Shown: positions 54,538-64,000 of the stretch, piece by piece | Layout of the letters: every line of letters begins with the position of its first letter | How positions within the stretch are numbered: the first letter of the stretch is position 1 | DNA from: Nitrosomonas sp. | GTDB taxonomy: Bacteria; Pseudomonadota; Gammaproteobacteria; Burkholderiales; Nitrosomonadaceae | DNA: 64,000 nucleotides | Assembly (NCBI GenBank): GCA_031316255.1 | Contig: JALDQW010000001.1 | Span: 2,265,485 to 2,329,484 of the forward strand | Direction: 5' to 3' | Program-made: the position numbers and the translations under genes | Notes under the pieces: model-generated | The model's input: the letters and a program-made list of their open reading frames with translations, nothing else | Databases searched by the model: none | What the model was told of the DNA's origin: nothing

Positions 54538-54708
54538 CTAAGTGTTATTACGTATTTTTTTCTCTGGGTATTCCCAGTAAGCTACCGGTATTCGTAGAAT
54601 TAACTGAGTTTGACAAATGATGTCTTTTGTGCGTTTTGGGGAAGGGGTGTAATTCGTCCGGCTTCAACGGATCAGGTCAAGTGTTCAATTATCAGTCAGG
54701 AGGCAGGT

Positions 54709-55995
54709 ATGGCGCGAATCGTGATTTTGGGTGCGGGTATTGGCGGTGTGCCGATGGCTTACGAAATGAAGGAAGCGGTCGGGAAAAGTCATGAAGTCAT
54801 TGTGATTTCGGATACGCCAACATTTCATTTTGTTCCTTCAAATGTCTGGGTTCCATCCGGGTGGCGTAAAGCGGATGCGTTGAAGATTGAGCTGGCGCCC
54901 GTGATGCAGAAAAAAGGCATAGAATTTATCCAGAAAGCGGCATCATCGATCGATCCGGAAAACAATCAGGTGTTGCTCAACGATCAGACGTCCGTAGCCT
55001 ACGATTATCTGGTCATTGCCACCGGACCCCGACTGGCCTTTGACGAAATTCCTGGTTTAGGACCCAATGGTCATACCTCATCGGTTTGTCATGTCGATCA
55101 TGCTGCTGTAGCGGCAGAAGACTGGAACCGGTTTGTTGCAGATCCCGGCCCGATCGTCATTGGCGCAGTGCAGGGGGCATCCTGTTTTGGTCCGGCATAT
55201 GAATATCTGATGGTGCTTGAAACGGAACTGCGTAACAGAAAAATGCGCGATAAAGTACCGATGACTTTTGTCACTTCAGAGCCTTATATCGGCCATCTGG
55301 GATTAGGCGGGGTGGGTGATACCAAAGGCCTGCTGGAGAGCGCCTTGCGGGAAAAAACCATCAAATGGATTACCAATGCAAAGGTCGACAAGATTGAACC
55401 CGGAAGGATATTTGTGACCGAGGTCGATGAAGACGGCAATGACAAAAAGCATCATGAACTGCCCTTTAAGCATTCCATGATGTTACCTGCTTTTACCGGT
55501 GTCGACGCGGTACGGCATGTAAAAGCCGATGGCCTGGTGAATCCGCGTGGTTTTGTGCTGGTGGATGAATATCAGCGTAACGCGGCGTTTAAAAATATCT
55601 ACGCCGTCGGCGTTTGTATCGCCATCCCGCCGATTGAAAAAACGCCTTTGCCGGTCGGTGCGCCCAAGACCGGTTACATGATCGAATCCATGGTGACTGC
55701 AGTTGCGCATAATATCACCGAGGAACTGGCAGGAAGGGAACCTTCTTACAAGGCAACCTGGAACGCGTTGTGTCTGGCAGATTTTGGTGATACCGGTGTG
55801 GCGTTTCTGGCGAAACCGCAAATTCCACCACGAAATACGACATGGTCGTCTGAAGGCAAATGGGTACATCTGGCTAAAATCGGTTTTGAAAAATATTTTA
55901 TGCGTAAAATACGCAAAGGGATTAGTGAACCCTATTATGAAAAACTGGTATTAAATCTTTTGGGTTTGACCCGGCTTAAAGACAAAGGGGAATAA
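54709..55995 (+). CDS. Sulfide:quinone oxidoreductase, type I
   Basis: I start at ATG 54709, which has a strong CAGGAGG ribosome site; the product has 428 residues. The FAD motif [12 protein letters not shown] is at the N-terminus, followed by [15 protein letters not shown]. Three cysteines, at 127 (SSVCHV), 159 (GASCFG) and 355 (NALCLAD), match the positions I recall as essential in Acidithiobacillus SQR (128, 160, 356). They predict a complete active site that oxidises sulfide to polysulfide or S0 and reduces quinone. There is no signal peptide; the C-terminus ([11 protein letters not shown]) likely provides the membrane anchor. A DUF2892 gene follows after one base, the usual neighbour of sulfide-oxidising enzymes. 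Confidence 0.9.
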   Translation: MARIVILGAGIGGVPMAYEMKEAVGKSHEVIVISDTPTFHFVPSNVWVPSGWRKADALKIELAPVMQKKGIEFIQKAASSIDPENNQVLLNDQTSVAYDYLVIATGPRLAFDEIPGLGPNGHTSSVCHVDHAAVAAEDWNRFVADPGPIVIGAVQGASCFGPAYEYLMVLETELRNRKMRDKVPMTFVTSEPYIGHLGLGGVGDTKGLLESALREKTIKWITNAKVDKIEPGRIFVTEVDEDGNDKKHHELPFKHSMMLPAFTGVDAVRHVKADGLVNPRGFVLVDEYQRNAAFKNIYAVGVCIAIPPIEKTPLPVGAPKTGYMIESMVTAVAHNITEELAGREPSYKATWNALCLADFGDTGVAFLAKPQIPPRNTTWSSEGKWVHLAKIGFEKYFMRKIRKGISEPYYEKLVLNLLGLTRLKDKGE

Positions 55996-55996
55996 G

Positions 55997-56197
55997 ATGA
56001 CAATAGACAGAGCGGTGCTTGCTGTTGCAGGCAGTTTTATTCTGATCAGCCTGTTGCTGGCACATTTTCATTCGGAATACTGGTTGTGGTTTACCGCCTT
56101 TGTCGGTGCCAATCTTTTGCAATCCGCATTTTCAGGGTTCTGTCCGATGGCGATGCTGCTTAAGAAACTGGGCGTGAAACCGGGCAGCGCATTTTAG
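55997..56197 (+). CDS. DUF2892-family small membrane protein
   Basis: The 66-residue protein has two membrane helices (about 7-23 and 30-47) and the conserved end [18 protein letters not shown]. The family often accompanies rhodanese or sulfide-oxidation genes, where the CP motif in the second half may handle sulfur; this is an inference. It begins one base after the SQR stop, so the two are certainly co-expressed. Confidence 0.85.
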   Translation: MTIDRAVLAVAGSFILISLLLAHFHSEYWLWFTAFVGANLLQSAFSGFCPMAMLLKKLGVKPGSAF

Positions 56198-56315
56198 AAC
56201 CTGAATGCATGTCTATAAACCGGCGTATACGCTTTATTTAAATTTCCTGACGTCAGATGCGGTGCTGACAGGATATGGCCGATCAGATGGATGCTGCTGA
56301 CACTGCCATCCATTG

Positions 56316-57725
56316 ATGAAGAGTATGCTTAAAACCATAACAACCAAACTGGCATTAAGCCTGATAGCGTTAGTCCTGCTGCCGTCAACGTATCTGTCGG
56401 CAAGTGAAGCGTATGTTTTCGGGCAAGCGCCTGATAAAATGCTTGTCAATGAAACCGCTGCACAGGTGTTTACGCTGAGTCAGGCCATCGATTTCGCACT
56501 CGCGAATAACCCCGACCTGCAAATTGCCATTGAACGCATCAAACAAGCCGAGGCGCGGCTGGGAATGGCGCTTGCTGCGTTTTATCCGCAGATCAGCGCT
56601 AGGGCAAGTTACGAGCATTCCAACAATCCGGCGCAGGTTTTTGCCATGATCGTGGCGCAGCGGGATTTTGATGTCAATTCTATCCAGAACATCAATAGCC
56701 CCGGTTACCGGCAGAACTTTCGCCCGGAAGTCATCGGTACATTATCGCTTTTTCGCGGCGGTCAGGATTTTCAAAAAAGCAAGGCAGCCGAGTTGGGTAT
56801 CGATGCGGCTGAGTTTGAACGCTCAACAGTACGCAATGCCCTGGTCGAGGCGGTAACGGTGTCTTATTATGCCTATCTTTCCGCACTGGAGGCCAAGAAA
56901 GTCGCGCAGGATTCCATTGACGCCATTTCCAGTGAACTGAATCAGACCCGGTTGCGGTTTGAAGCGGGAACCGCACTGAAATCCGAGGTGTTGTCGCTGG
57001 ATGTGAAACTGGCTGAAGCAAAAAATGCGGAAATCAGGGCGGCCAACAGTGTCGAACTGTCCAAAACCAGCATGGCCAACCTGCTCGGTTTGCAGAATGC
57101 GCAATCGTTCAGTATTGCATCAACGTCCGGGTTAACCGTGCCGCATCTGCCGGCATCGTTTGACGCGTTGCTCGAATTGGCGATGACCGAGCGCCCTGAA
57201 GTCCAGGCAGCAGCCCGTCAGGTTGAAATCAGCAAGCGCGAACTTAAAGCCGAGTTGGGCGCATATCTGCCCAAGGCCGATGCTTTTGTCAGTTACGGCC
57301 AGAACAGTCAGTCGCCGGGCTTTTCCGGTCAGAAGGATAATGTTACTGTGGGCGTGGCTGTTGAAATGAATCTGTTTTCCGGCTTCAGCACCAAACAGCG
57401 TGTCAGCGCGGCAGAGCGGAAAGTGGCGGAAATGCGCGAAACAGAACGCAAAACCCGGCTGGCCATTGAACAGGAAGTCAAGATTGCATTTTTAAGACTC
57501 GAAGAAGCATTGGCGCGGTTGCGTGTCACCGAGGTATCTGTTTTGTCGGCTGAAGAGGCGTTAAGACTGGTCAACGAGGAACGGCGTGCCGGTATGGCAA
57601 CGGTGACGCGTTACATAGAATCAGAAGTTGCCCGGAATAATGCGCAATCCAATTTGGTCGCTGCGCACTATGATGCGCTGAGTGCGGAAATTGCATTAAA
57701 GAAAGCGGTTGGAGACTGGAAATAA
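56316..57725 (+). CDS. TolC-family outer-membrane efflux protein
   Basis: I start at ATG 56316; ATG 56325 is also possible. The product has 469 residues with a signal peptide (core ALSLIALVLLPSTYLS, cleavage near LSA). Two long repeated halves of coiled-coil helices are visible (LSQAIDFALANNPDLQIAIERI and the counterpart ELAMTERPEVQAAARQVEI). Both are typical of the trimeric outer-membrane channel of RND pumps. It is followed directly by the adaptor and pump genes. The gap from the DUF2892 gene is 118 bases, so a separate promoter is possible. Confidence 0.92.
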   Translation: MKSMLKTITTKLALSLIALVLLPSTYLSASEAYVFGQAPDKMLVNETAAQVFTLSQAIDFALANNPDLQIAIERIKQAEARLGMALAAFYPQISARASYEHSNNPAQVFAMIVAQRDFDVNSIQNINSPGYRQNFRPEVIGTLSLFRGGQDFQKSKAAELGIDAAEFERSTVRNALVEAVTVSYYAYLSALEAKKVAQDSIDAISSELNQTRLRFEAGTALKSEVLSLDVKLAEAKNAEIRAANSVELSKTSMANLLGLQNAQSFSIASTSGLTVPHLPASFDALLELAMTERPEVQAAARQVEISKRELKAELGAYLPKADAFVSYGQNSQSPGFSGQKDNVTVGVAVEMNLFSGFSTKQRVSAAERKVAEMRETERKTRLAIEQEVKIAFLRLEEALARLRVTEVSVLSAEEALRLVNEERRAGMATVTRYIESEVARNNAQSNLVAAHYDALSAEIALKKAVGDWK

Positions 57726-57735
57726 AGGAATGCTC

Positions 57736-58824
57736 ATGTCTCAGGAAAAAGGGCAAAAAGATATTAAAAAAATCATTTCTGTTGCTGCGGTTACGCTGGT
57801 TCTGATTCTTTTGCTGTTTTACATGCAGGGCAGTTTTGTCAGCAAAACACCGCCGGGAACCAGTGCGCTGGCCGCTGAAACAAGCGAGCCTGCCAGCAAT
57901 ACCGCGGTAGTCACTGAAAAATTGGTGGGTGATATGCTTGCCTGGCCCGGTACGGTAAAGTCAAGAACGGTTGCCGGGATTGCGCCCCGCCTGACTGCCC
58001 GGATTATCGAGATCAGGGTCAATGCGGGCGATACGGTTAAACAAGGCGATGTTATTGCGCGGCTGGACGAACGCGATCTCAAAGCTCAGGAAAAAGCGGC
58101 GCTTGCTGCCCTGGCGGGCGCCAATGCACAGGCAGTTCGCGCCACCGCCGACAAACAGCGGATCAGCGGTTTATATGAAAAGGAAGCGGCGACGCGGGAA
58201 CATTTCGACGCTGTAGTCGCCCAGGCCAGGGAAGCACGGGCGCGCGTCAATCAGGCTGGCGGCGTGGTCAATGAAATCAAAACACGTCTGGCCGATACGG
58301 TGTTGCTGGCGCCTTTTGACGGAACCGTTGTCAAGCGCCTTAAACAGCCCGGCGACATGGGGCTGCCCGGCGTTCCGGTGGTGACCATGCAGGTGCCGCA
58401 TGGACTCAGGCTCGAGGTTGAAGTGCCGGCCGCCTGTGCCGGTGTATTCGGCGTCGGCATGGCGGTCACGGTGCGCATAGACACGCTGAATCAGACTTTC
58501 AGCGCGCCGATTGACGAAATCGTTCCCGAAATCGATGCGCAAACACACTCTCAATTGATTAAAATTGCACTGCCAGCAATTGAAGGCTTGAAACCGGGGT
58601 TTTTCGGATGGCTGGAACAGGCCTGCGATCAACATACTGCATTGTTGATACCGGTCAAAGCCGTAAAACATCTTGGCCAGCTGGAAGTTGTCCGCGTACT
58701 GGCAGACGAACAACAATCCATGCGTCATGTCAGAACGGGTAAAACATTTGGCGACCAGATTGAAATTGTCTCCGGCTTGCGCGCTGGTGAATTGGTCATG
58801 ATCGATCCCTGGCAGGCACAGTAA
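57736..58824 (+). CDS. RND efflux adaptor (membrane fusion protein)
   Basis: I choose ATG 57736, which has AAAGGA 7 bases ahead. The product has 362 residues: one N-terminal membrane anchor (about 11-27), a biotinyl-lipoyl-like half (IRVNAGDTVKQGDVIARLDERD), a helical hairpin (about 115-180), and the second lipoyl half (VLLAPFDGTVVKRLKQPGDMG). This is the AcrA/MexA-type layout. It joins the inner-membrane pump to the TolC channel. Its stop codon shares a base with the pump's start (TAATG). Confidence 0.92.
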   Translation: MSQEKGQKDIKKIISVAAVTLVLILLLFYMQGSFVSKTPPGTSALAAETSEPASNTAVVTEKLVGDMLAWPGTVKSRTVAGIAPRLTARIIEIRVNAGDTVKQGDVIARLDERDLKAQEKAALAALAGANAQAVRATADKQRISGLYEKEAATREHFDAVVAQAREARARVNQAGGVVNEIKTRLADTVLLAPFDGTVVKRLKQPGDMGLPGVPVVTMQVPHGLRLEVEVPAACAGVFGVGMAVTVRIDTLNQTFSAPIDEIVPEIDAQTHSQLIKIALPAIEGLKPGFFGWLEQACDQHTALLIPVKAVKHLGQLEVVRVLADEQQSMRHVRTGKTFGDQIEIVSGLRAGELVMIDPWQAQ

Positions 58825-61800
58825 TGGACAGCGCCAAAGCGCAGGACATAAAGCGTGGCCTGACGACAAAAATCGTCAGGATTTTCACCACTTCGCAGCT
58901 TTCCCTGCTGTTTCTGATTATATCGATGCTGGCGGGTGCTGTTGCGCTTATCCTGACGCCGCGCGAAGAAGATCCGCAAATCGTAGTGCCGGTGATGGAT
59001 GTATTGATTGAATATCCGGGCGCATCGAGCGAGGAAGTGGAAAAACTGGCGGCAACGCCGCTTGAAGTTGTGCTCAAACAGATTGAAGGCGTGGAATATG
59101 TCTATTCCGTTTCCAGGCCCGGTGCGGCGGTTGTTACGGTGCGTTATTATGTCGGTCAGAATTACGAAAACAGTCTGATCAAAACCTGGAACAAGCTGTT
59201 GTCCAACCAGGATTTGATTCCGCCGGGGGTGACGCGGTGGAAAGTGAATCCCGTTGAAATCGATAATGTCCCTATCGTTTTGCTGACATTGTCATCGCAG
59301 AACGCTCATTATGATTCCATGGCATTGCGCCGCATTGCTGACGAGCTGATTGTTGCCTTCAGGAGCATCGACGATGTCGGTAAAAGCTGGGTTGTCGGCG
59401 GCGAACAGCGGCGAGTGTCGGTATATGCCGATCCGGCGCGTCTGGCAGCGCATGGTGTGGCCTTGATCGAGGTTTCACGGGCATTGACTGAAACCAATGT
59501 CAACATGCAGATTGGTCACTTCGAGCGCAGCAACCGGGAAATTCTGCTGGAAGCAGGGCCGCATTTCAGTTCTTCCAGGGAAGTCGGCGCTACCGTCATC
59601 AAACATGTTGACGACCGTCCGGTGTATTTGCGCGATGTCGCGCGTATCGTCGATGGTCCGGCCGATGTCAATCATTATACGCGCATCGGTTTCGGTTCCG
59701 CGGTAGACACTATGGTCACAGTGGGTGAAGCTGTTGGTGAAAGACCGCAGGCCGGGCAGGAACGTCAAATGGTGACCATTGCGATAGCCAAACGTAAAGG
59801 CAGTAATGCGGTTCATGTGGCTCAAGACATCCTTGCCATGGCGGACAAGCTGTATGGAACGCTGATCCCGCACGATGTCTTGCTGAGCGTCACGCGGGAC
59901 TACGGCGAAACCGCCAATCACAAAGTCAACGAGCTGGTCAAGCACCTGTGTTTTGCCATCGTGATTATTATGGCGCTGCTGGCGTTTTCGCTGGGGACGA
60001 AAGAGGCCTTTATCGTTTCCATCGCCGTGCCGATGACGCTGGCGCTGACGTTGCTGCTGGATTATCTGTTCGGCTACACAATTAACCGCGTCACGCTGTT
60101 TGCGCTGATTCTGTCACTCGGCCTGCTGGTCGATGATCCCATCGTCGATGTCGAAAATATTCACCGGCATTATCAATTGCGTAAAGAGCCGCCACTGGAT
60201 GCGCTGCTGACGGCTGTTGACGAAGTCAGGCCGCCGACCATTCTGGCGACGTTTACCGTGATCGTCTCATTTCTTCCGATGTTTTTTATTACCGGCATGA
60301 TGGGACCTTACATGGCGCCGATGGCGTTCAACGTTCCCGTCGCCATGATCTTCTCGCTGATCGTCGCGTTTACCGTTACCCCATGGGCAAGCTACAGACT
60401 GCTGCAAAGCGTCTATCACAAGCGTGAACATGCAGCAGCCGTGGAATTCAAACAAACGCTGGTTTACCGGATTTATCGCGCTTCCTTGTATCCGTTGCTG
60501 ACAACGCCCGGCCGCGCGCGCTTGTTTTTGCTGATTATCCTGATCGCTTTTATCGGTTCGGTGTTGCTGGCGGTTACCCGCGCTGTTCCGCTGAAATTAT
60601 TGCCGTTCGATAACAAAAACGAATTGCAGATCGTCATCGATATGCCGCGCGGCTCAACGCTCGAACAAACCGACGAAGTCGCGCGCGCGCTGGGCAGTTA
60701 TCTGGCGACGGTCAACGAGGTCACCGATTATCAGACCTATACCGGTGTGGCGTCGCCGATGGATTTCAACGGCATGGTGCGGCGGTATTATTTGCGCAAT
60801 GGCGGTTATATGGGCGATATCCGGATTAATCTGCTGCCGAAGGATATGCGCACGCATCAATCGCATGAAATCGCATTGCGCATCCGTCCCGAAATAGAAC
60901 GGATTGGAAAACAATACGGCGCCAACCTGAAGATCGTCGAAATTCCACCCGGCCCACCCGTGCTGGCCAGTGTGGTGGCGGAAATCTACGGTCCGCCTGA
61001 AGCCAGTATCGCCGATCTGGTAAAAGTCACCAGACGTGTGCGCGCCGATTTGGAAACCATAGCAGGCGTTGTTGATGTCGATGATTTTTCCGAGGCGCTG
61101 CACGACAAAATACATTTTCAACTGGATCGCGAAAAAGCCGCCTTGTCCGGTATCAGCGCGGCGCAGGTTGCCGAGACATTGCGCATCGCCTCTGCAGGCC
61201 ATACCGTTGGTATCGTACATGCCGAAACCGAGCGTCAGCCGCTGGAAATCATGCTGCAACTGCCGCGCGCGCTGCGTTCATCGGTATCCGATGTGCTGGC
61301 GCTGCGGGTGAAAAACGCGCAGGGCGACCTGATTCCCTTGAGTGAAATAGCCACCGCAGTCCTGATGACAGCGGATCAGCCGATCTATCACAAAAACCTG
61401 CAGCGGGTGCATTTTGTTGTCGCAGAAATGGCCGGGCGCAGCCCGGTGGAAGCGGTTTTTGACCTGAAAGACATGCTGGCTGAACGCCCCTTGCCGGAAG
61501 GGTATACCGTCGAGCTGGCCGGTGAGGGGGAATGGAAAATTACCGTTGACGTGTTTCGCGATCTGGGCCTGGCTTTTGCGGCCGCCCTGGTAATGATCTA
61601 TATCCTGCTGGTCGGGCAGACCGCCTCATTGACCATGCCGCTCGTCATGATGATTGCCATTCCGTTGACGATCATCGGCATCATGCCGGGATTCTGGCTG
61701 CTGAATCTGGTGATGGCGTCGCCCATTGAGGGTTATCCCAATCCGATCTATTTTACCGCCACTGCCATGATCGGCATGATCGCGCTGGCCGGTATCGTGG

Positions 61801-62108
61801 TGCGCAATTCAATCATTCTGGTCGATTTTATCGAACGCATCCGCGCGCGTGGCGATGTCACTTTGGCAGAAGCGCTGGTCGAAGCCGGTGCCATTCGCCT
61901 GCGTCCCATATTCCTGACTGCCGGGGCCGCCATGTTCGGCGCCTTTGTCATCATTCTTGATCCGATATTTTCAGGACTGGCCTGGAGTTTTATTTTCGGT
62001 ATTTTTGCCTCAACCCTCTTTTCGCTGCTGGTCATCCCGGTGGTGTATTTTTTGATTCACAAAACAGATGACGTCAAGGCGATTCGAACGCAGTTAAAGA
62101 CAGAGTAA
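58824..62108 (+). CDS. RND-family efflux pump
   Basis: The 1094-residue protein has the length and layout of AcrB-type pumps: TM1 (about 25-45), a large periplasmic domain, a block of helices (about 370-560), a second periplasmic domain, and a final block to the C-terminus. The proton-relay Asp pair is visible in LGLLVDDPIVDVENIHRH, and the second half has GMIALAGIVVRNSIILVDF. It lies nearer the branch with hydrophobic-substrate or unknown specificity than to metal pumps; the metal-site motif of CusA is not obvious. Together with the adaptor and TolC genes it forms a complete tripartite system. Confidence 0.93.
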   Translation: MDSAKAQDIKRGLTTKIVRIFTTSQLSLLFLIISMLAGAVALILTPREEDPQIVVPVMDVLIEYPGASSEEVEKLAATPLEVVLKQIEGVEYVYSVSRPGAAVVTVRYYVGQNYENSLIKTWNKLLSNQDLIPPGVTRWKVNPVEIDNVPIVLLTLSSQNAHYDSMALRRIADELIVAFRSIDDVGKSWVVGGEQRRVSVYADPARLAAHGVALIEVSRALTETNVNMQIGHFERSNREILLEAGPHFSSSREVGATVIKHVDDRPVYLRDVARIVDGPADVNHYTRIGFGSAVDTMVTVGEAVGERPQAGQERQMVTIAIAKRKGSNAVHVAQDILAMADKLYGTLIPHDVLLSVTRDYGETANHKVNELVKHLCFAIVIIMALLAFSLGTKEAFIVSIAVPMTLALTLLLDYLFGYTINRVTLFALILSLGLLVDDPIVDVENIHRHYQLRKEPPLDALLTAVDEVRPPTILATFTVIVSFLPMFFITGMMGPYMAPMAFNVPVAMIFSLIVAFTVTPWASYRLLQSVYHKREHAAAVEFKQTLVYRIYRASLYPLLTTPGRARLFLLIILIAFIGSVLLAVTRAVPLKLLPFDNKNELQIVIDMPRGSTLEQTDEVARALGSYLATVNEVTDYQTYTGVASPMDFNGMVRRYYLRNGGYMGDIRINLLPKDMRTHQSHEIALRIRPEIERIGKQYGANLKIVEIPPGPPVLASVVAEIYGPPEASIADLVKVTRRVRADLETIAGVVDVDDFSEALHDKIHFQLDREKAALSGISAAQVAETLRIASAGHTVGIVHAETERQPLEIMLQLPRALRSSVSDVLALRVKNAQGDLIPLSEIATAVLMTADQPIYHKNLQRVHFVVAEMAGRSPVEAVFDLKDMLAERPLPEGYTVELAGEGEWKITVDVFRDLGLAFAAALVMIYILLVGQTASLTMPLVMMIAIPLTIIGIMPGFWLLNLVMASPIEGYPNPIYFTATAMIGMIALAGIVVRNSIILVDFIERIRARGDVTLAEALVEAGAIRLRPIFLTAGAAMFGAFVIILDPIFSGLAWSFIFGIFASTLFSLLVIPVVYFLIHKTDDVKAIRTQLKTE

Positions 62109-62320
62109 TCATGGTTACTGACTAATTACGATGAAAAAAGTAATCGTGTCAGGAGACTGGTTTTCCTGCAATTCAACTAATAAGTTAAGCGGTTGGTTGA
62201 TTACACGCCGCCGTGCTTATTATTACAAAGCACTGCAAGAGGGGTGTATATGAATTTCAACATGGCTCAATGTTTTATCGGTAATATCTACGTCTTGTCT
62301 AAACATACTAGAAAACAATC

Positions 62321-63508
62321 ATGCGGGATTGGTGGGATTCATTAGAAACAGGTGACTGGATAGCAATAGTTGGAATCTTTGTTGCCGTTATTGGTGTCCT
62401 TGTAACTGGGCGGAATAAAAAAGGTAACACCATTACTCAGACAATTCATGGCAATAATGGAAATGTTACCAACCAACAGGGTAAAAATAATACGTTCATT
62501 CAGAACCAGACCATAAACAATGGTTTAACACTCGAAGAATACGAGGAAGGATTAAAACGCCGTGAAAAGGAAATTCGCGCCGAACTGGAACAGGCACATG
62601 CGGCAGATCGTCAGGTACTTGAGCGTGAATTAAGCGACATTCAGCAACAGTTACAAGACACGACGGCCAGTTATGAAGCACATATCGTCAGTCTTAAAGA
62701 ACGCATCGCACAACTGGAAAAACTGCGTGATGAATTTCCGGATAAAGTTCTGGATCAGGCGATTGAAGCCTTGCGGCAAGGCGAAACCGAAGAAGCAGAC
62801 CGTCTATTCCAACAAGTTGAAGAAGATAGTGAGAAACACATCAAGCGGGCCGCAGAGGCCGCTTTTCAACGCGGGAAGATTGCAGAAGAGGCCATTCGAT
62901 ACACCAACGCGCTTGAACATTATGAGCGATCGGTTCAACTGCAACCCGACAACCCCCTGTATCTGAATGATGCAGGTGTATTGCTTTACAAGCTTGGCTT
63001 TTACCATAAAGCCATTAAATACTTTGAACAGGTGTTGGCCAGTTTCCTGAAAACCTATGGGGAAGATCATCCTTCTGTTGCGACAAGTCGCAACAATCTG
63101 GGCATGGCGTGGAAGACACTGGGCGAATACGAGAAAGCCATTGGTTATTATGAACGGGCGTTAGCCAGTTTCCTGAAAATCTATGGTGAAGATCATCCTT
63201 CTGTTGCGACAAGTCGCAACAATCTGGGCGGGGCGTGGCATGCACTGGGCGAAAACGAGAAAGCCATTGGTTACTATGAACAGGCGTTAGCCAGTGACCT
63301 GAAAACTTATGGCGAAAATCATCCTTCTGTGGCGAGAGATCGCAACAATCTGGGCATGGTGTGGGACTCGCTGGGCCAATACGAGAAAGCCATTGGTTAC
63401 TTTGAACAGGCACTACCTACAATGGAAAAGTTCCTGGGGAAAGACCATCCTGATACCAAGACCGTGAAAGACAATCTCGATAGGGCGCGTGCTGCTTTGG
63501 GAAATTAA
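62321..63508 (+). CDS. Membrane-anchored coiled-coil/TPR protein
   Basis: The 395-residue protein has one N-terminal membrane helix (WIAIVGIFVAVIGVLVTG), then a short Asn/Gln/Gly-rich stretch (about 34-65), a coiled coil (about 70-140), and TPR repeats to the end. Four units of 42 residues lie at 63011-63508 (AIGYYEQALAS... GEDHPSVA... NNLG...), the kinesin-light-chain-like type. The first three are nearly identical in DNA too, so they were duplicated recently. TPR repeats usually bind proteins. I do not recognise a catalytic domain. An effector or scaffold role is possible but unproven. Confidence 0.8.
   Translation: MRDWWDSLETGDWIAIVGIFVAVIGVLVTGRNKKGNTITQTIHGNNGNVTNQQGKNNTFIQNQTINNGLTLEEYEEGLKRREKEIRAELEQAHAADRQVLERELSDIQQQLQDTTASYEAHIVSLKERIAQLEKLRDEFPDKVLDQAIEALRQGETEEADRLFQQVEEDSEKHIKRAAEAAFQRGKIAEEAIRYTNALEHYERSVQLQPDNPLYLNDAGVLLYKLGFYHKAIKYFEQVLASFLKTYGEDHPSVATSRNNLGMAWKTLGEYEKAIGYYERALASFLKIYGEDHPSVATSRNNLGGAWHALGENEKAIGYYEQALASDLKTYGENHPSVARDRNNLGMVWDSLGQYEKAIGYFEQALPTMEKFLGKDHPDTKTVKDNLDRARAALGN
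63011..63508 (+). repeat. Tandem 126-bp repeats inside the TPR gene
   Basis: Units begin at 63011, 63137, 63263 and 63389. The first three share long identical blocks such as CATCCTTCTGTTGCGACAAG, and the fourth is more diverged. They encode 42-residue TPR units. Confidence 0.85.
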
Positions 63509-63617
63509 CGGTTTATTGTGGCTTGCAAACACCGCCATGCTCAGCCCGAATGATTCGCAAGGGAGTATTAGAAATTCTGTGTCATTCCTTTAGTATTAAA
63601 TTTTATAGGAGTGACGA

Positions 63618-64000
63618 ATGAACAAGACTACAGTGCAATTTGATTTTGAAGAAGCCTTGGAATCCTTGAAAGCGGGGCGGAATTTGAATGGAAAAGATGG
63701 CATATTAACGCCATTGATCAAACAACTCACTGAAGCTGCATTGGCGGCGGAACTTGAACAGCATATCAAATCCGGGGATGAACAGAACCGGAAGAATGGC
63801 ACGACGCCAAAGACTGTAAAATCAGCATCAGGTAGTTTTCAACTGGAAACACCCAGAGACCGCAACGGTACATTTGAACCTCAGTTGGTTAAAAAGCATC
63901 AGACTCATCTTACCGATGAAATCGAACGCAAAATTCTATCGTTATTTGCGTTGGGCTCCAGCTATCAGGATATCTCTGGGCATATTGCCGAGATATACGG
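63618..64000 (+). mobile_element. IS256-family transposase, 5' part (runs off the end)
   Basis: ATG 63618, with AGGAGTGA ahead of it, opens a frame to the window edge: 127 codons. The sequence fits the Transposase_mut/IS256 family: LTPLIKQLTEAALAAELEQH, RNGTTPKT, then LETPRDRNGTFEPQLV and LTDEIERKILSLFALG followed by SYQDISGHI. The catalytic DDE residues would lie beyond the window, so whether the element is intact cannot be judged. Its left end should lie within about 60 bases upstream, near 63560-63600. Confidence 0.9.

Noticed and set aside
63011..63508. Tandem 126-bp repeats as a possible CRISPR or satellite
   Set aside because: They are coding TPR units in one open frame.
1..64000. tRNA and rRNA genes
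   Set aside because: I looked for cloverleaf-like stems and rRNA landmarks and found none that I could support.

Overview
The window looks like part of a betaproteobacterial chromosome, most likely from Nitrosomonadaceae or a close relative. The clues are moderate GC content, GshA of the proteobacterial type, a type I sulfide:quinone oxidoreductase, a PEP-CTERM-like sorting tail, repeat-rich secreted proteins and many small inverted-repeat elements. There is no rRNA, tRNA or ammonia-oxidation gene here, so the family assignment is inference. I could not run any database search; family names rest on motifs I can read in the translations.

Region 1 (1-5.2 kb) holds a J-domain-like protein, a small lipoprotein, an alpha/beta hydrolase with Cys in the nucleophile elbow, a DASS/SLC13 anion transporter, and an AT-rich orphan membrane protein. 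Region 2 (5.4-13.4 kb, + strand) is an oxidase cluster: a secreted multicopper oxidase, a tyrosinase-type dicopper oxidase with a long N-terminal extension, a LodA-like quinoprotein oxidase whose Cys539/Trp604 pair fits a cysteine tryptophylquinone cofactor, an unrecognised 149-aa protein, and a LodB-like flavoprotein. The last three genes overlap. Region 3 (13.4-18.2 kb) has a seven-repeat Ig-like protein flanked by FecR sequence on both sides (a remnant and a 5'-truncated gene), a 128-bp miniature transposable element and an RlpA-like lipoprotein. Region 4 (18.2-29.1 kb) contains a PEP-CTERM-like metalloprotease, a DUF1269-like protein, an ECF sigma / anti-sigma / subtilisin operon, a TorF-like porin, and two low-complexity surface proteins.

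Region 5 (29.1-46.3 kb, - strand) is a large polysaccharide or glycoconjugate locus. Four GT-B glycosyltransferases, a heparinase-II/III-type lyase, two APH-fold kinases (one fused to an HxGH nucleotidyltransferase), a one-chain ABC exporter and a polysaccharide deacetylase lie in one tightly overlapping operon. An AlgE-like outer-membrane exporter, UDP-glucose dehydrogenase and a UDP-glucuronate-epimerase-like enzyme follow. I see no Wzx/Wzy, Wzm/Wzt or alginate synthase, so the product is unclear and may be new.

Region 6 (46.8-53.2 kb) has two glutathione S-transferase-like genes, a second copy of the miniature element, gshA, a hybrid histidine kinase and a MetE-like methyltransferase. Region 7 (53.2-64 kb) has nested inverted-repeat elements around a DUF4156 lipoprotein, a sulfide:quinone oxidoreductase with a DUF2892 partner, a complete TolC/MFP/RND efflux set, a membrane-anchored coiled-coil/TPR protein, and the start of an IS256-family transposase that runs off the end.
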